DNA of 64,000 nucleotides from Nostocales cyanobacterium HT-58-2 (GTDB lineage: Bacteria > Cyanobacteriota > Cyanobacteriia > Cyanobacteriales > Nostocaceae): NCBI GenBank assembly GCA_002163975.1, contig CP019636.1, positions 1,737,001 to 1,801,000 of the forward strand, written 5' to 3'. Below are positions 16,554-24,443 of this stretch, in pieces. The notes below the pieces were generated by a model, which was not told where the DNA came from, made no database searches, and worked only from the letters and a program-made list of their open reading frames with translations. Within the stretch, counting starts at the first letter, position 1; each line of letters starts with the position of its first letter. Made by a program: the position numbers and the translations under genes.

Positions 16554-18650
16554 ATGCCTAGAAAATCATTTTTACGTCCTAAAAGAACACTGGTGAGCCA
16601 ATGGCTACAAATTAGTGTGATTGCTAGTTTAGTGGGAATACTGCTCTTAATTTTGGAGAGTGGTTCTGGTTTCGGAGTTATATCATCAACGTCTATGTTA
16701 AATTCAAAAGCTCAACCAAAGTTCATTAATTCTTTACCATCCCCTGAAAAAATAGATGCTACAAAGGGCGGAAATTTTACTGTAGAAATGAGAGAAACCG
16801 AGCAATGGCTTGGATTATATTCTGGACCCGGTGCAGACGGAGAGTATGGCACAAGTGATGATGAGATCTTAAACACAACCATTTGGGGATATGGCTTAGA
16901 AGGTCAAAATGTGACCTACCCTGGTCCCACATTCATTGCGCAAAAGGACGTGCCAATTGAAGTTGATTGGGAAAACGAGCTACCTCAAGACGGACACTTG
17001 CTGCCGGTAGACACTGAAATGCACCAGTACGATGAGCACGATGAACACCATGGACTTGTTCAGAAAGCTCTTGAACAAGGGCTAGTGCCCACAGTAGTAC
17101 ATTTGCATGGGGGTCACACCGAGACAACGAGCGATGGGATACCAGATGCCTGGTTTACACAAAATTATTCCCTAACAGGACCCGACTGGGTTAAGAAAAC
17201 CTATACTTACGACAACGACCAGGAGGCAGCAACGCTTTGGTATCACGACCACACTCATAGACTCACCAGTTTAAGTGTTTACGCAGGTCTTACTGGGTAT
17301 TACTTACTGCGAGATGACAACGAAAATAATCTCATCAATAATAATGTCCTACCCAGTGGTGACTACGAAAGAGAGATTCTTATTCAGGACAAACAATTTA
17401 CTACCGATGGTCAACTGTTTTATCCAGAAGACACCAATACAAATCCTCCAGGAGTCCCAAACCGAACAGGAGCCTATGGCGATGTCATCTTAGTCAATGG
17501 GATAGCATGGCCCAAGCTGGAGGTTGAACCAAGAAAGTATCGCTTGCGCTTGTTGAATGGTTCAGATTCACGCTTTTACAAATTGGACTTACAAGACTCA
17601 TATGAAAAGCTTTATCTAGTCGGCACTGAGCACGGCTTATTGGAAAATCCAGTTGCCTTAGACTACTTGGTTCTGGCTCCTGCTGAACGCGCAGATGTGA
17701 TTGTTGACTTTACTAACGATGCTGGAAAAGAGTTCATCCTGAGAAACTATGGACCAGGAGCCGATCCAGGTACAACAGGTCAAATTATGAAATTCACTGT
17801 CAATCAACCGCTTTCTGATGTTCCAAACGCCACGGTTGACACAGACCAGAGTGATGGACTAACAACACAGTTACGACCTGACAAAATCACACTTCCTGAG
17901 CAAACTGGACCTACTCGGCAATTAGCTCTTTTTCAAATAAGAGAGGCAAACAACAATGAGCTTTTTCTACTTGGTACTTTGAAAGATGGTTCATTAACAT
18001 ACCATGACCCAGTGACTGAAACACCACTAGTAGGCACAACCGAAGTCTGGGAAATCTACAACCCTACCCAGTACGCACACTCTGTCCACCTACACTTGGT
18101 TGCCTTCCAGGTTCTCAATCGGCAGAAGTTCAGTGGTAATTTAGTGACTGAAGCAGAACCAATGGAAGGTGAGACTAAGCAGTTTCTACGAAATGTTACC
18201 CTCCTCGACAATCCCAAGGACCCGGAACCCTACGAGAAAGGTAAGAAGGACACCGTAATCGTCAACCCTAACGAAGTTGTCCGCATCATTGCTACATTTG
18301 ACAGACCAGGGGAGTATGTTTGGCACTGCCACATCTTAACCCATGAAGACCACGATATGATGCGTCCAATTCAAGTGGTGACAAGTCCTGAAGATCAGGT
18401 TCCGGATGAGCTTTTGGCAGGCGGTCTTGTTGGAGAACACAGTGATGGAGATAGCTTGCATGCAAGAAGTTCTTCTCTGGCTCCTGATGTCACTGCTGAT
18501 TCCATGACATTGGGAACACAAACAGATTTCCTGGGCAATACCAACACCATTTTGGAACCATTTCAACAACCCATTTTTGGAGCCAGTACCAACCTGATAA
18601 ATACAAGCTTTTCAAACACTGGTATGACTGAGGGTTCTCCTTTCATGTGA
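16554..18650 (+). CDS. Multicopper oxidase
   Basis: 698 residues. An N-terminal membrane segment (QISVIASLVGILLLILESGSG) suggests export or anchoring. All four copper-binding motifs are present: VVHLHGGH (about 182), LWYHDHTH (about 228), YAHSVHLHLV (about 507) and VWHCHILTHEDHDMM (about 588), giving one type-1 copper and the trinuclear centre. The three-cupredoxin arrangement is that of laccase/CotA/bilirubin-oxidase-like enzymes, which oxidise phenols, metal ions or bilins with O2. After the last copper motif there is a Ser/Thr-rich tail of about 100 residues with no recognised domain. It appears to be a single gene with no copper-homeostasis partners next to it. Confidence 0.92.
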   Translation: MPRKSFLRPKRTLVSQWLQISVIASLVGILLLILESGSGFGVISSTSMLNSKAQPKFINSLPSPEKIDATKGGNFTVEMRETEQWLGLYSGPGADGEYGTSDDEILNTTIWGYGLEGQNVTYPGPTFIAQKDVPIEVDWENELPQDGHLLPVDTEMHQYDEHDEHHGLVQKALEQGLVPTVVHLHGGHTETTSDGIPDAWFTQNYSLTGPDWVKKTYTYDNDQEAATLWYHDHTHRLTSLSVYAGLTGYYLLRDDNENNLINNNVLPSGDYEREILIQDKQFTTDGQLFYPEDTNTNPPGVPNRTGAYGDVILVNGIAWPKLEVEPRKYRLRLLNGSDSRFYKLDLQDSYEKLYLVGTEHGLLENPVALDYLVLAPAERADVIVDFTNDAGKEFILRNYGPGADPGTTGQIMKFTVNQPLSDVPNATVDTDQSDGLTTQLRPDKITLPEQTGPTRQLALFQIREANNNELFLLGTLKDGSLTYHDPVTETPLVGTTEVWEIYNPTQYAHSVHLHLVAFQVLNRQKFSGNLVTEAEPMEGETKQFLRNVTLLDNPKDPEPYEKGKKDTVIVNPNEVVRIIATFDRPGEYVWHCHILTHEDHDMMRPIQVVTSPEDQVPDELLAGGLVGEHSDGDSLHARSSSLAPDVTADSMTLGTQTDFLGNTNTILEPFQQPIFGASTNLINTSFSNTGMTEGSPFM

Positions 18651-18758
18651 CATTCATGTGACATGATTGGGTAATAATCATAGTGTGATGTTAGGAAAAC
18701 TTAAAAAGCATTGAGATTCCTCGAAATAACTGAAACCCTTACTAGATAAGCTCCTATT

Positions 18759-18789
18759 TCAATCGGAGCGGCGGGATTTGAACCCACGA
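18759..18789 (-). repeat. tRNA-Pro 3'-end fragment (att-like repeat, copy 1)
   Basis: This 31-bp stretch equals 19935-19965, the 3' part of the tRNA-Pro gene with 4 bp of flank, except for one T/C change in the T-loop. The rest of the tRNA is absent here. It is a direct repeat of a tRNA 3' end, the usual form of an attachment-site duplication. Confidence 0.7.
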
Positions 18790-18812
18790 TTCATAGGAAA
18801 GCTGAATTGCTC

Positions 18813-18849
18813 GGCAGAGGGTGCAGTGTTTAATTGCAACCCTTCTGCC
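18813..18849. repeat. Hairpin next to the tRNA fragment
   Basis: GGCAGA-GGGTGCA ... TGCAACCC-TTCTGCC can form a stem of about 13 bp with two bulges. It stands 24 bp from the tRNA fragment and within the tRNA-bounded segment. Its role is unknown. Confidence 0.4.
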
Positions 18850-18944
18850 ATCAGGAAAGAAATAGACAACAACTTTATCTAGGGTAAGAGTACTTGCGTA
18901 CTAAAAGCCTTTCAATCGAGGGTCATTAGATTGTTTTACAGTGG

Positions 18945-19220
18945 TTACTTGACTGAGACTGGGTTGTATATTGCTTTTAATGTGTTGAATAATTCTGTAG
19001 CATCTCCCAAGGTCGGGATGTCGTGGTATAAGAACGCCCCTGCAGGTGAGCGCAAGTAAATTGCAAATTTTTCAGTGCCTGAGAATATAAAATATTCATG
19101 CTTTTGTTCGACAAAGATGAGACATGGCTGTGAGTCATAACCGTTTTGTTCTAGCCAATCTTCGTGACAGTCATCAACGGTGATTTCTTGAGTTGTAGAA
19201 GAATACTGGATTAAAAACAT
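18945..19220 (-). CDS. Small conserved-looking hypothetical protein
   Basis: 91 residues, a balanced globular composition with alternating hydrophobic residues (EYFIFSGTEKFAIYLRSP) and an acidic N-terminus. I do not recognise the family. It has a plausible ATG and no overlapping better frame. It lies inside the segment bounded by the tRNA-Pro repeats and runs in the same direction as the next small gene. Confidence 0.6.
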   Translation of the reverse strand: MFLIQYSSTTQEITVDDCHEDWLEQNGYDSQPCLIFVEQKHEYFIFSGTEKFAIYLRSPAGAFLYHDIPTLGDATELFNTLKAIYNPVSVK

Positions 19221-19323
19221 TTCTCTCCACCACAGATCAGATTCAAATTAACTCAGTTAGCCTGTAGTATCAGGAGTCGTTCATGTACTGAAATTACAAA
19301 ACTAAAGGAAATCTTTAGTTTTC

Positions 19324-19563
19324 TTAAGTGGCGCGGTGATCACTCCAGCCCTTTGTGGCTGATTTGAGTTTCTGGGCTTTGAGCTTCAATTTTTCCGGAT
19401 CTTCCCTTTGCTGACTGCACACCTTTGGTATTGACCACTTACCAATACAGAATCCAATCCAACATGGGTCACAAATGCCTAATTTAATTGCTCTAGGGTC
19501 AGTTGGTCGAGACGGTTGACTACAGCGTAGACAATAATGTGATTTCATATCTTGTGATTTCAT
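19324..19563 (-). CDS. Small zinc-ribbon-like protein
   Basis: 79 residues with two CxxC pairs (HYCLRCSQP at 9-17 and GICDPCWIGF at 29-38) that could bind one zinc ion, followed by a basic helical tail (EKLKLKAQKLKSATKGW). The start may be the second ATG (residue 6, MKSHYC), since the five residues before it repeat its sequence. No function can be given. It also lies within the tRNA-bounded segment. Confidence 0.55.
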   Translation of the reverse strand: MKSQDMKSHYCLRCSQPSRPTDPRAIKLGICDPCWIGFCIGKWSIPKVCSQQREDPEKLKLKAQKLKSATKGWSDHRAT

Positions 19564-19698
19564 AACTCTGATGGAATGTTGCCGTTACCGTCTTTTTTAT
19601 TTTAGTTTGAGTTGGTAGTTATCTGATAGCTATATGATGGTTATATGATAGACAAATTTAAGATACTTTCTGCTGATGCAACGATATCAGCGGATAAC

Positions 19699-19747
19699 GT
19701 GAACTACCCACACCTATCTGAGTACAGATAAGGTGTGGGTAGTTCAC
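19699..19747. repeat. Very stable 49-nt hairpin
   Basis: GTGAACTACCCACACC pairs with GGTGTGGGTAGTTCAC, and inside that TATCTG pairs with CAGATA around a four-base loop AGTA, with one bulged A. That is 22 bp of stem. The CCCACACCT/AGGTGTGGG core is the same as in the right-end hairpin of the TnpB element at 11047-11067. The rest of 19564-19938 shows only the tRNA upstream region. Confidence 0.75.
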
Positions 19748-19938
19748 TAGAAGACAGCCTTAATGTTGATGGCAAGATTACAAAGATTAAAACAGAAAGC
19801 CCATCGGCGTGTCTTTATATACTCCCGACGTGTTGTTAACTTTTGTTTTCCAATAACTACTAAACGTTACTCTCGTGCTACACTTAAAAACTCTACCTAG
19901 AATTGGCAGTTTTTCGTTGGTGTGCTTTTCTCTATCAA

Positions 19939-20012
19939 TCGGAGCGGCGGGATTCGAACCCACGACCTCCACTACCCCAAAGTGGCGCGCTACCAAGCTG
20001 CGCTACGCCCCG
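19939..20012 (-). tRNA. tRNA-Pro (GGG)
   Basis: Read on the minus strand the 74 nt fold as a standard cloverleaf. The acceptor stem is CGGGGCG/CGCTCCG with one G-U pair, the D-stem GCGC/GCGC, the anticodon stem CCACT/AGTGG with loop TTGGGGT (anticodon GGG), the variable loop AGGTC, and the T-arm GTGGG-TTCGAAT-CCCGC. The discriminator base is A and CCA is not encoded. Its 3' end is duplicated at 18759-18789. Confidence 0.95.
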
Positions 20013-20064
20013 TAGTCAACTTTCCAATTATAACCTGGGGGCTTCTAGTTATCAAGGTCTAAAT

Positions 20065-20430
20065 CTAAAAAACTTTGAGCATCTCACAGGCTTGCAACAA
20101 ACCAGAAACAGCGGAATCATCCCATTTGCCTTCTGCACAACGCCCTGTTTTCAGGATAAAGCGCAGACTATAGGCATGAGGATAACCTTCCACTTCTATC
20201 CACATGAAATCGCTTTCAGCTTCACAGGCAATTTTTTCCTCATCCATCAATTCAGTTGCAATTTGCCTCATGGTTTCTGCCAGTTGCGTCAAGAGCCGAC
20301 AAAAATCATTCAACTCAGCTTCTGTTAACTCGATCGCCCAATCATCTGTCCCCACTAAACCTTTAAATTCTGGTGCTGCTGGGTTCCAACCGATGCGCCA
20401 ACCAAGTCCACTTTTGATAACACGTTCCAT
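20065..20430 (-). CDS. DUF1818 protein
   Basis: 121 residues from the ATG at 20430 (MERVIKSGLGWRIGWNP). A longer frame exists upstream but its first 21 residues translate a repeated AACTCAAAACTCACAACTC sequence, so I prefer the internal start. The pattern GWRIGWNP...FKGLVGTDDWAIELTEAE and FMWIEVEGYPHAYSLRF is characteristic of this small cyanobacterial family of unknown function. It follows rpoZ and another cyanobacterial gene on the same strand, probably as one operon. Confidence 0.85.
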   Translation of the reverse strand: MERVIKSGLGWRIGWNPAAPEFKGLVGTDDWAIELTEAELNDFCRLLTQLAETMRQIATELMDEEKIACEAESDFMWIEVEGYPHAYSLRFILKTGRCAEGKWDDSAVSGLLQACEMLKVF

Positions 20431-20499
20431 AAATGAGTTTTGAGTTTTTAGTTGTGAGTTTTGAGCTTGAAGTTTCTTTAACTCATAACTCACAACTCA

Positions 20500-21036
20500 T
20501 TACTTGAGGAGTTGTGCGCCTCCTTGTTTGGGAACTTCTCTTCTCGTTGGAGTGCTTTCCTCTGACTGGGATGAAGTGTTACCAGAGGCTGGTGGGGTAC
20601 TTTGCGCTTGAGGACTGAAAACGTTTACCAAAGCTTGCACCAATGCATCCCGCTGACGACGATTTAGGCGTGCAATAGCAGCGCGATCGCCATCAAAAGG
20701 ATTTTTCCGCAGAGTATCATTTCCCGGATAAGTGGTTTCATACATCACTTCGTTAACACCCAGGTAATCAGCAAAAGTCAGTTTCCAATCCAGTCGATAG
20801 TTTGGTGCACGTCCCTTGAGATAGGAATGATACCGTATCATACGACTGACCAAGGTGCTATTTTCAGCAACCTTGCCACTTTCCTTACCAATGTACTGAT
20901 TTTCTCGGGGTAAGTCGGGCAATTGTTGATAAACTTGCTGCCAAGCATCGCCGGAACTTACTCTTTGAGCGTAAGCAAGTTGGAAAGAACTCAAAACAAG
21001 TACACTAACCAGTGTTACCCCAACTCCCTTGATCAC
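20500..21036 (-). CDS. Exported hypothetical protein, rpoZ neighbour
   Basis: I take the GTG at 21036 as start, giving about 178 residues that open with a signal-like helix (GVGVTLVSVLVLSSFQLAYAQ). A longer frame from 21129 would add 31 residues translated from a GGGACACGGGGACACGG repeat. The mature part is conserved in style (DAWQQVYQQLPDLPRENQYI, SRMIRYHSYLKGR, RLDWKLTFADYLG) and ends in a Ser/Thr/Pro-rich tail. No function is known to me. It lies between rpoZ and the DUF1818 gene. Confidence 0.7.
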   Translation of the reverse strand: MIKGVGVTLVSVLVLSSFQLAYAQRVSSGDAWQQVYQQLPDLPRENQYIGKESGKVAENSTLVSRMIRYHSYLKGRAPNYRLDWKLTFADYLGVNEVMYETTYPGNDTLRKNPFDGDRAAIARLNRRQRDALVQALVNVFSPQAQSTPPASGNTSSQSEESTPTRREVPKQGGAQLLK

Positions 21037-21115
21037 GTTCTGGAACAAGAAATAAGGAGAGAAGCGGAATTCTCCGTGTCCCCGTGTCCCATGATTTTTT
21101 CCAGCCTGCATCACT

Positions 21116-21352
21116 TTAGACTTCGCCAATAATTTCTGGTTGAGTCAGTTCATCAGACATTTCGATAATTGCCCTCAGTACTGGCTTCATCATTGCATCA
21201 TCTGCACTGTCAAAGTCTTCATAACGCCGACGCTTAGCGCGATTTGCCACTTGAACTGTAATGCGGTATCGATTTGAGGCTGCACTAATCAGATCCTCAG
21301 CACGGTGCATAATTTGCGATTGAGTCGTCTCGAACTTAGAACGCTTTAGCAT
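21116..21352 (-). CDS. rpoZ: RNA polymerase omega subunit
   Basis: 78 residues from the ATG at 21352 ([11 protein letters not shown]); a longer frame to 21490 is not needed. The motif [20 protein letters not shown] followed by [11 protein letters not shown] is that of cyanobacterial omega, which helps assemble and stabilise RNA polymerase and supports sigma-factor recruitment. It appears to head a three-gene minus-strand cluster with the two following genes. Confidence 0.93.
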   Translation of the reverse strand: MLKRSKFETTQSQIMHRAEDLISAASNRYRITVQVANRAKRRRYEDFDSADDAMMKPVLRAIIEMSDELTQPEIIGEV

Positions 21353-21512
21353 AATCACTGGTAAGAGTGAAGTCATTCTCTTCAGTTTAGCAGCACTTAC
21401 ATATTTACTGCTGGAGTGTTGAGTTAGGAGCAACCTCTCTATTGATAGAGGTTGAGAGATTTTTACCGCTCTATAAGTATTTTGTAACATTACCCGAATA
21501 AAACATCATCTC

Positions 21513-21932
21513 ATGCCAAACCTTGTTGAAACTGCTGCTAACGCTGGAAATTTCAACACACTTGTGAAGGCTATTGAGGCTGCCCAACTGGTAGAAACTC
21601 TCAAAAATCCTGGTCCATATACAGTTTTTGCACCCACAGATGAGGCATTTGCCAAGCTATCACAAGGAACTTTAGATTCATTGCTGCAAGACATCCCCAC
21701 ATTGAAGAAGATTTTGATGTATCACGTAGCCTACGGAGATGTCAGGTCTGACGATTTGATCCAAATTGACCATGCAGAAACGCTAGAGGGATCAATCGTA
21801 GCAATTGATTCTGCTGACGGCAAGGTAAAAGTGAATGATGCCAATGTCCTCAAAACTGACATTCTTACCGACAATGGTGTTATCCATATAATTAATGCAG
21901 TGTTAATGCCTGCACTGGTTGCTGGAAAGTAG
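21513..21932 (+). CDS. Fasciclin (FAS1) domain protein
   Basis: 139 residues, a single FAS1 domain with both landmarks: H1-like GPYTVFAPTDEAFAKL and the H2-like ADGKVKVNDANVLKTDILTDNGVIHIINAVLMP. There is no signal peptide, unlike many family members, so it may be cytoplasmic or released without one. FAS1 domains mediate adhesion in many organisms, but the role in cyanobacteria is unclear. It is transcribed divergently from rpoZ. Confidence 0.92.
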   Translation: MPNLVETAANAGNFNTLVKAIEAAQLVETLKNPGPYTVFAPTDEAFAKLSQGTLDSLLQDIPTLKKILMYHVAYGDVRSDDLIQIDHAETLEGSIVAIDSADGKVKVNDANVLKTDILTDNGVIHIINAVLMPALVAGK

Positions 21933-21979
21933 AGGCGCAAAGACTTTGCGCCCCCGCAGGAGTGGGAGAAGTGAGTTGC

Positions 21980-23443
21980 TTACCCTACTCCTAGAATGCA
22001 GCCAGTGCGTGGGGGAATACTTAAAGTCAGCTGCTTAGATTCTCCCTCGACACTCCACTCCACCTCTGTAGCGCCGTATAAAAGCTTGTTTGGTTGAGTG
22101 TTGAGACTTGCTGTATCAATATTTGCTTTTGCTGATGCAGTACCAGCATTCACTGCAATAATCAATTCTTCAGTTCCTAAAATTCGCGCAAAAATGTAAA
22201 CTGCTCCTTGAGCATATAAAACTTTGTACTCACCCGTACGCAAACATGGGTGAGCGTGGCGTATAGCAATTAAGTCGCGGTGAGTCTGGAGAATCTCCCT
22301 GTTCCAACTCGCTTCTAGTGGAAAACCACGACGAGAATCTGGATCTATGGCTCCTGGCAAACCAACTTCATCGCCATAATAGATACTGGGGGCACCAGGA
22401 AACGTGAGTAGCAGTAAAGTTGCTAACTTTACACTTGCTTGATCTCCGCCTGCAATAGTCAGCAATCTTGCTGTATCGTGACTTGCAAGCAAATTTAACT
22501 GAGTCAGCTGAATTTCCCAAGGGTAAAGTTGCAGCAATTCTTGCATTTTTTCAGCATACTCAGCAGCAAATAATGGGGGATAGGGTTTATAGTCGCGGCT
22601 TTGTACTTGTTCCATCACCACGCGATCGCCTGCACTAAAAGCGATGGTTGGTCCTGCAAACAGATAATTCATCACTGCGTCGAATTGAGTTCCATCCAAC
22701 CACTGTCGGGAATCTCCCCAAACTTCACCCACAATATAAGCTTCGGGATTAATAGCTTTGACTCGCTGACGGAATTCTTGCCAAAAACCAGGAGTTTTCA
22801 CTTCAAAAGGCACATCTAAGCGCCAACCGTCGATGCCGAATTTAATCCAATATTCGGCAATTTCCATGATATATTCCCGCACTTCTGGGTTATCGTGGTT
22901 AAAGACTGGAAGCGCTCGATTTCCAGCCCACCCTTCATAATTGGCGGGAAACTCACCGTTATAAGGAGAAACAGGCCAATCATAAATCTTAAACCAATCT
23001 ACCCAAGGTGAATGCGGACCGTTTTCCAATACGTCGTGGAAAAAGAAAAAGCCCCGACTGGAATGGTTAAACACCCCATCGAGAACAACTTTGATATTGC
23101 GTTGATGAGCTGCATCTAGCAATTCTTTAAAAGCTGGATTACCTCCCAGCATCGGATCAACCTGATAATAATCATGCGTATGGTAGCGGTGATTGCTAGC
23201 CGATTGAAAGATAGGCGTAAAGTAAATGGCAGTAATTCCTAGATCTTGTATATAGTCTAACTGCTCTAGAATGCCCCACAAATCTCCTCCCTTGTAACCT
23301 TGGAGTGTTGGCATTGCTTCCCAGTCTTCCCAACGAGCATTCCGTAAAATACGTTTGCGAGGTTGTTTGCTTCTAGCAAACCGATCTGGAAAGATTTGGT
23401 AGAATACAGCGTGTTTAACCCAGTCTGGTGTATGAATTTGCAT
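21980..23443 (-). CDS. GH13 alpha-amylase-family hydrolase (cyclomaltodextrinase/neopullulanase type)
   Basis: About 487 residues from the ATG at 23443 (MQIHTPDWVKHAVFYQIFPD). The four GH13 conserved regions are visible: DGVFNHS, GWRLDVPFE with the nucleophile Asp, YIVGEVWGD with the acid/base Glu, and LLASHDTARLL. The opening VFYQIFPDRFARS is typical of cyclomaltodextrinase, neopullulanase and maltogenic amylases. No N-terminal CBM34 or signal peptide is seen, so it is probably an intracellular maltodextrin hydrolase in glycogen turnover. It converges with the FAS1 gene. Confidence 0.92.
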   Translation of the reverse strand: MQIHTPDWVKHAVFYQIFPDRFARSKQPRKRILRNARWEDWEAMPTLQGYKGGDLWGILEQLDYIQDLGITAIYFTPIFQSASNHRYHTHDYYQVDPMLGGNPAFKELLDAAHQRNIKVVLDGVFNHSSRGFFFFHDVLENGPHSPWVDWFKIYDWPVSPYNGEFPANYEGWAGNRALPVFNHDNPEVREYIMEIAEYWIKFGIDGWRLDVPFEVKTPGFWQEFRQRVKAINPEAYIVGEVWGDSRQWLDGTQFDAVMNYLFAGPTIAFSAGDRVVMEQVQSRDYKPYPPLFAAEYAEKMQELLQLYPWEIQLTQLNLLASHDTARLLTIAGGDQASVKLATLLLLTFPGAPSIYYGDEVGLPGAIDPDSRRGFPLEASWNREILQTHRDLIAIRHAHPCLRTGEYKVLYAQGAVYIFARILGTEELIIAVNAGTASAKANIDTASLNTQPNKLLYGATEVEWSVEGESKQLTLSIPPRTGCILGVG

Positions 23444-23770
23444 GAATGGCTCTTTATCTCTCCATCGCAATCGTTGCAGATATCAGGCTATTTGTGACTC
23501 ACACTTGTGGTAGAAAAAGTACTACTTATGACTCTCGCTTCTTTGAGAATTCAAAACAGTACAGGAGTAGTGACATTGGGAAGCCATCACAGCCGTTGTG
23601 ATTGCTTCACACCGCGATCGCTGCATTTGCAATGACACACCCTACAAGATTTAAAATTTTGCTTGACAAACTCAGGCTACATCATTTCACTGAAGTTTAG
23701 GTATTTGATTGTAAACTTCTGCATTTTCTTCAAGAGCTTGGCGTATATCGTATTAACCTGCTTCACCATA
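23444..23770. other. Intergenic region without a recognisable gene
   Basis: The stretch separates two minus-strand genes. It has an HIP1-like site (GCGATCGC at about 23614) and several short frames with no supporting signal. I see no structured element. Confidence 0.5.
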
Positions 23771-24091
23771 TTAGTGTGGAGAAACAAGCCTAAGTCCTAT
23801 CACACCTACGATAATCAAGCCGATGCAAGTGAGGCGGCGCACCTCAATAGGTTCTTGAAATAAAACCATACCCAATAAAACTGTACCAACGGCTCCTATA
23901 CCTGTCCAAATAGTGTAGGCAGTACCAACTGGTAGCGTACGGAGGGCGGTAGACAAAAAGGCAAAACTAGCTATCATGAGGGTTATCGTGGCAATACTGG
24001 GACCAAGCCTAGTAAATCCTTGTGCATACTTCAAACTAATTGCCCATCCTATTTCAAATAAACCAGCAATCAGAAGATAAATCCATGCCAT
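23771..24091 (-). CDS. Small multidrug resistance (SMR) transporter, Gdx/SugE type
   Basis: 106 residues with four hydrophobic helices. The essential membrane glutamate is in [16 protein letters not shown] (Glu13), and [18 protein letters not shown] is the signature of the SugE/Gdx branch, whose members export guanidinium with proton antiport. A strong ribosome site (GAGGAGGG) precedes the ATG. I looked for a guanidine riboswitch in the 200 bp upstream and could not recognise one. Confidence 0.9.
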   Translation of the reverse strand: MAWIYLLIAGLFEIGWAISLKYAQGFTRLGPSIATITLMIASFAFLSTALRTLPVGTAYTIWTGIGAVGTVLLGMVLFQEPIEVRRLTCIGLIIVGVIGLRLVSPH

Positions 24092-24443
24092 AAGCCCCTC
24101 CTCAGTGCGTTGTCATACTTGGAACTGTCACTTTTTCTAGCTCCGGGATTTTCTCAAATTTGACAAAAGTTTTAACCAAAACTGCGTCTGGTGAAACAGT
24201 ATTTCATGCCTCAGCTTAGGTAAAATCATCTATTATCTTAAGTTGCTTGAGGTAAACTGACTCACGTCACCACTTGACCGTTCCCAAAAGCGGCTCAGTT
24301 GGTGCCTAGCCATACAAATGCTTATGTTAAATTAACTACTGGAATCACGAACTTTTTAGATAACAAAAGTTGCTAAACTAACTTGAGCAATTGCCCTTGC
24401 ATAAATTAACGTAGGTATGCAATACTGCGCCGCAGGAATGCAA
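24092..24443. other. Divergent intergenic region
   Basis: It lies between the SMR gene and the WD40 gene and must hold both promoters. No repeat, tRNA or structured RNA was recognised. Confidence 0.4.

Noticed and set aside
16072-16561. Two overlapping ORFs of 104 and 70 residues
   Set aside because: AT-rich, Phe/Leu/Ser-heavy translations without motifs or ribosome sites, typical of noncoding DNA.
18763-18850. Second tRNA gene
   Set aside because: Only the T-arm and 3' acceptor part are present; no anticodon arm or matching 5' acceptor can be folded.
24092-24300. Guanidine riboswitch upstream of the SMR gene
   Set aside because: I expected one because Gdx transporters often have it, but neither paired ACGR tetraloops nor the longer ykkC pattern could be found by eye.
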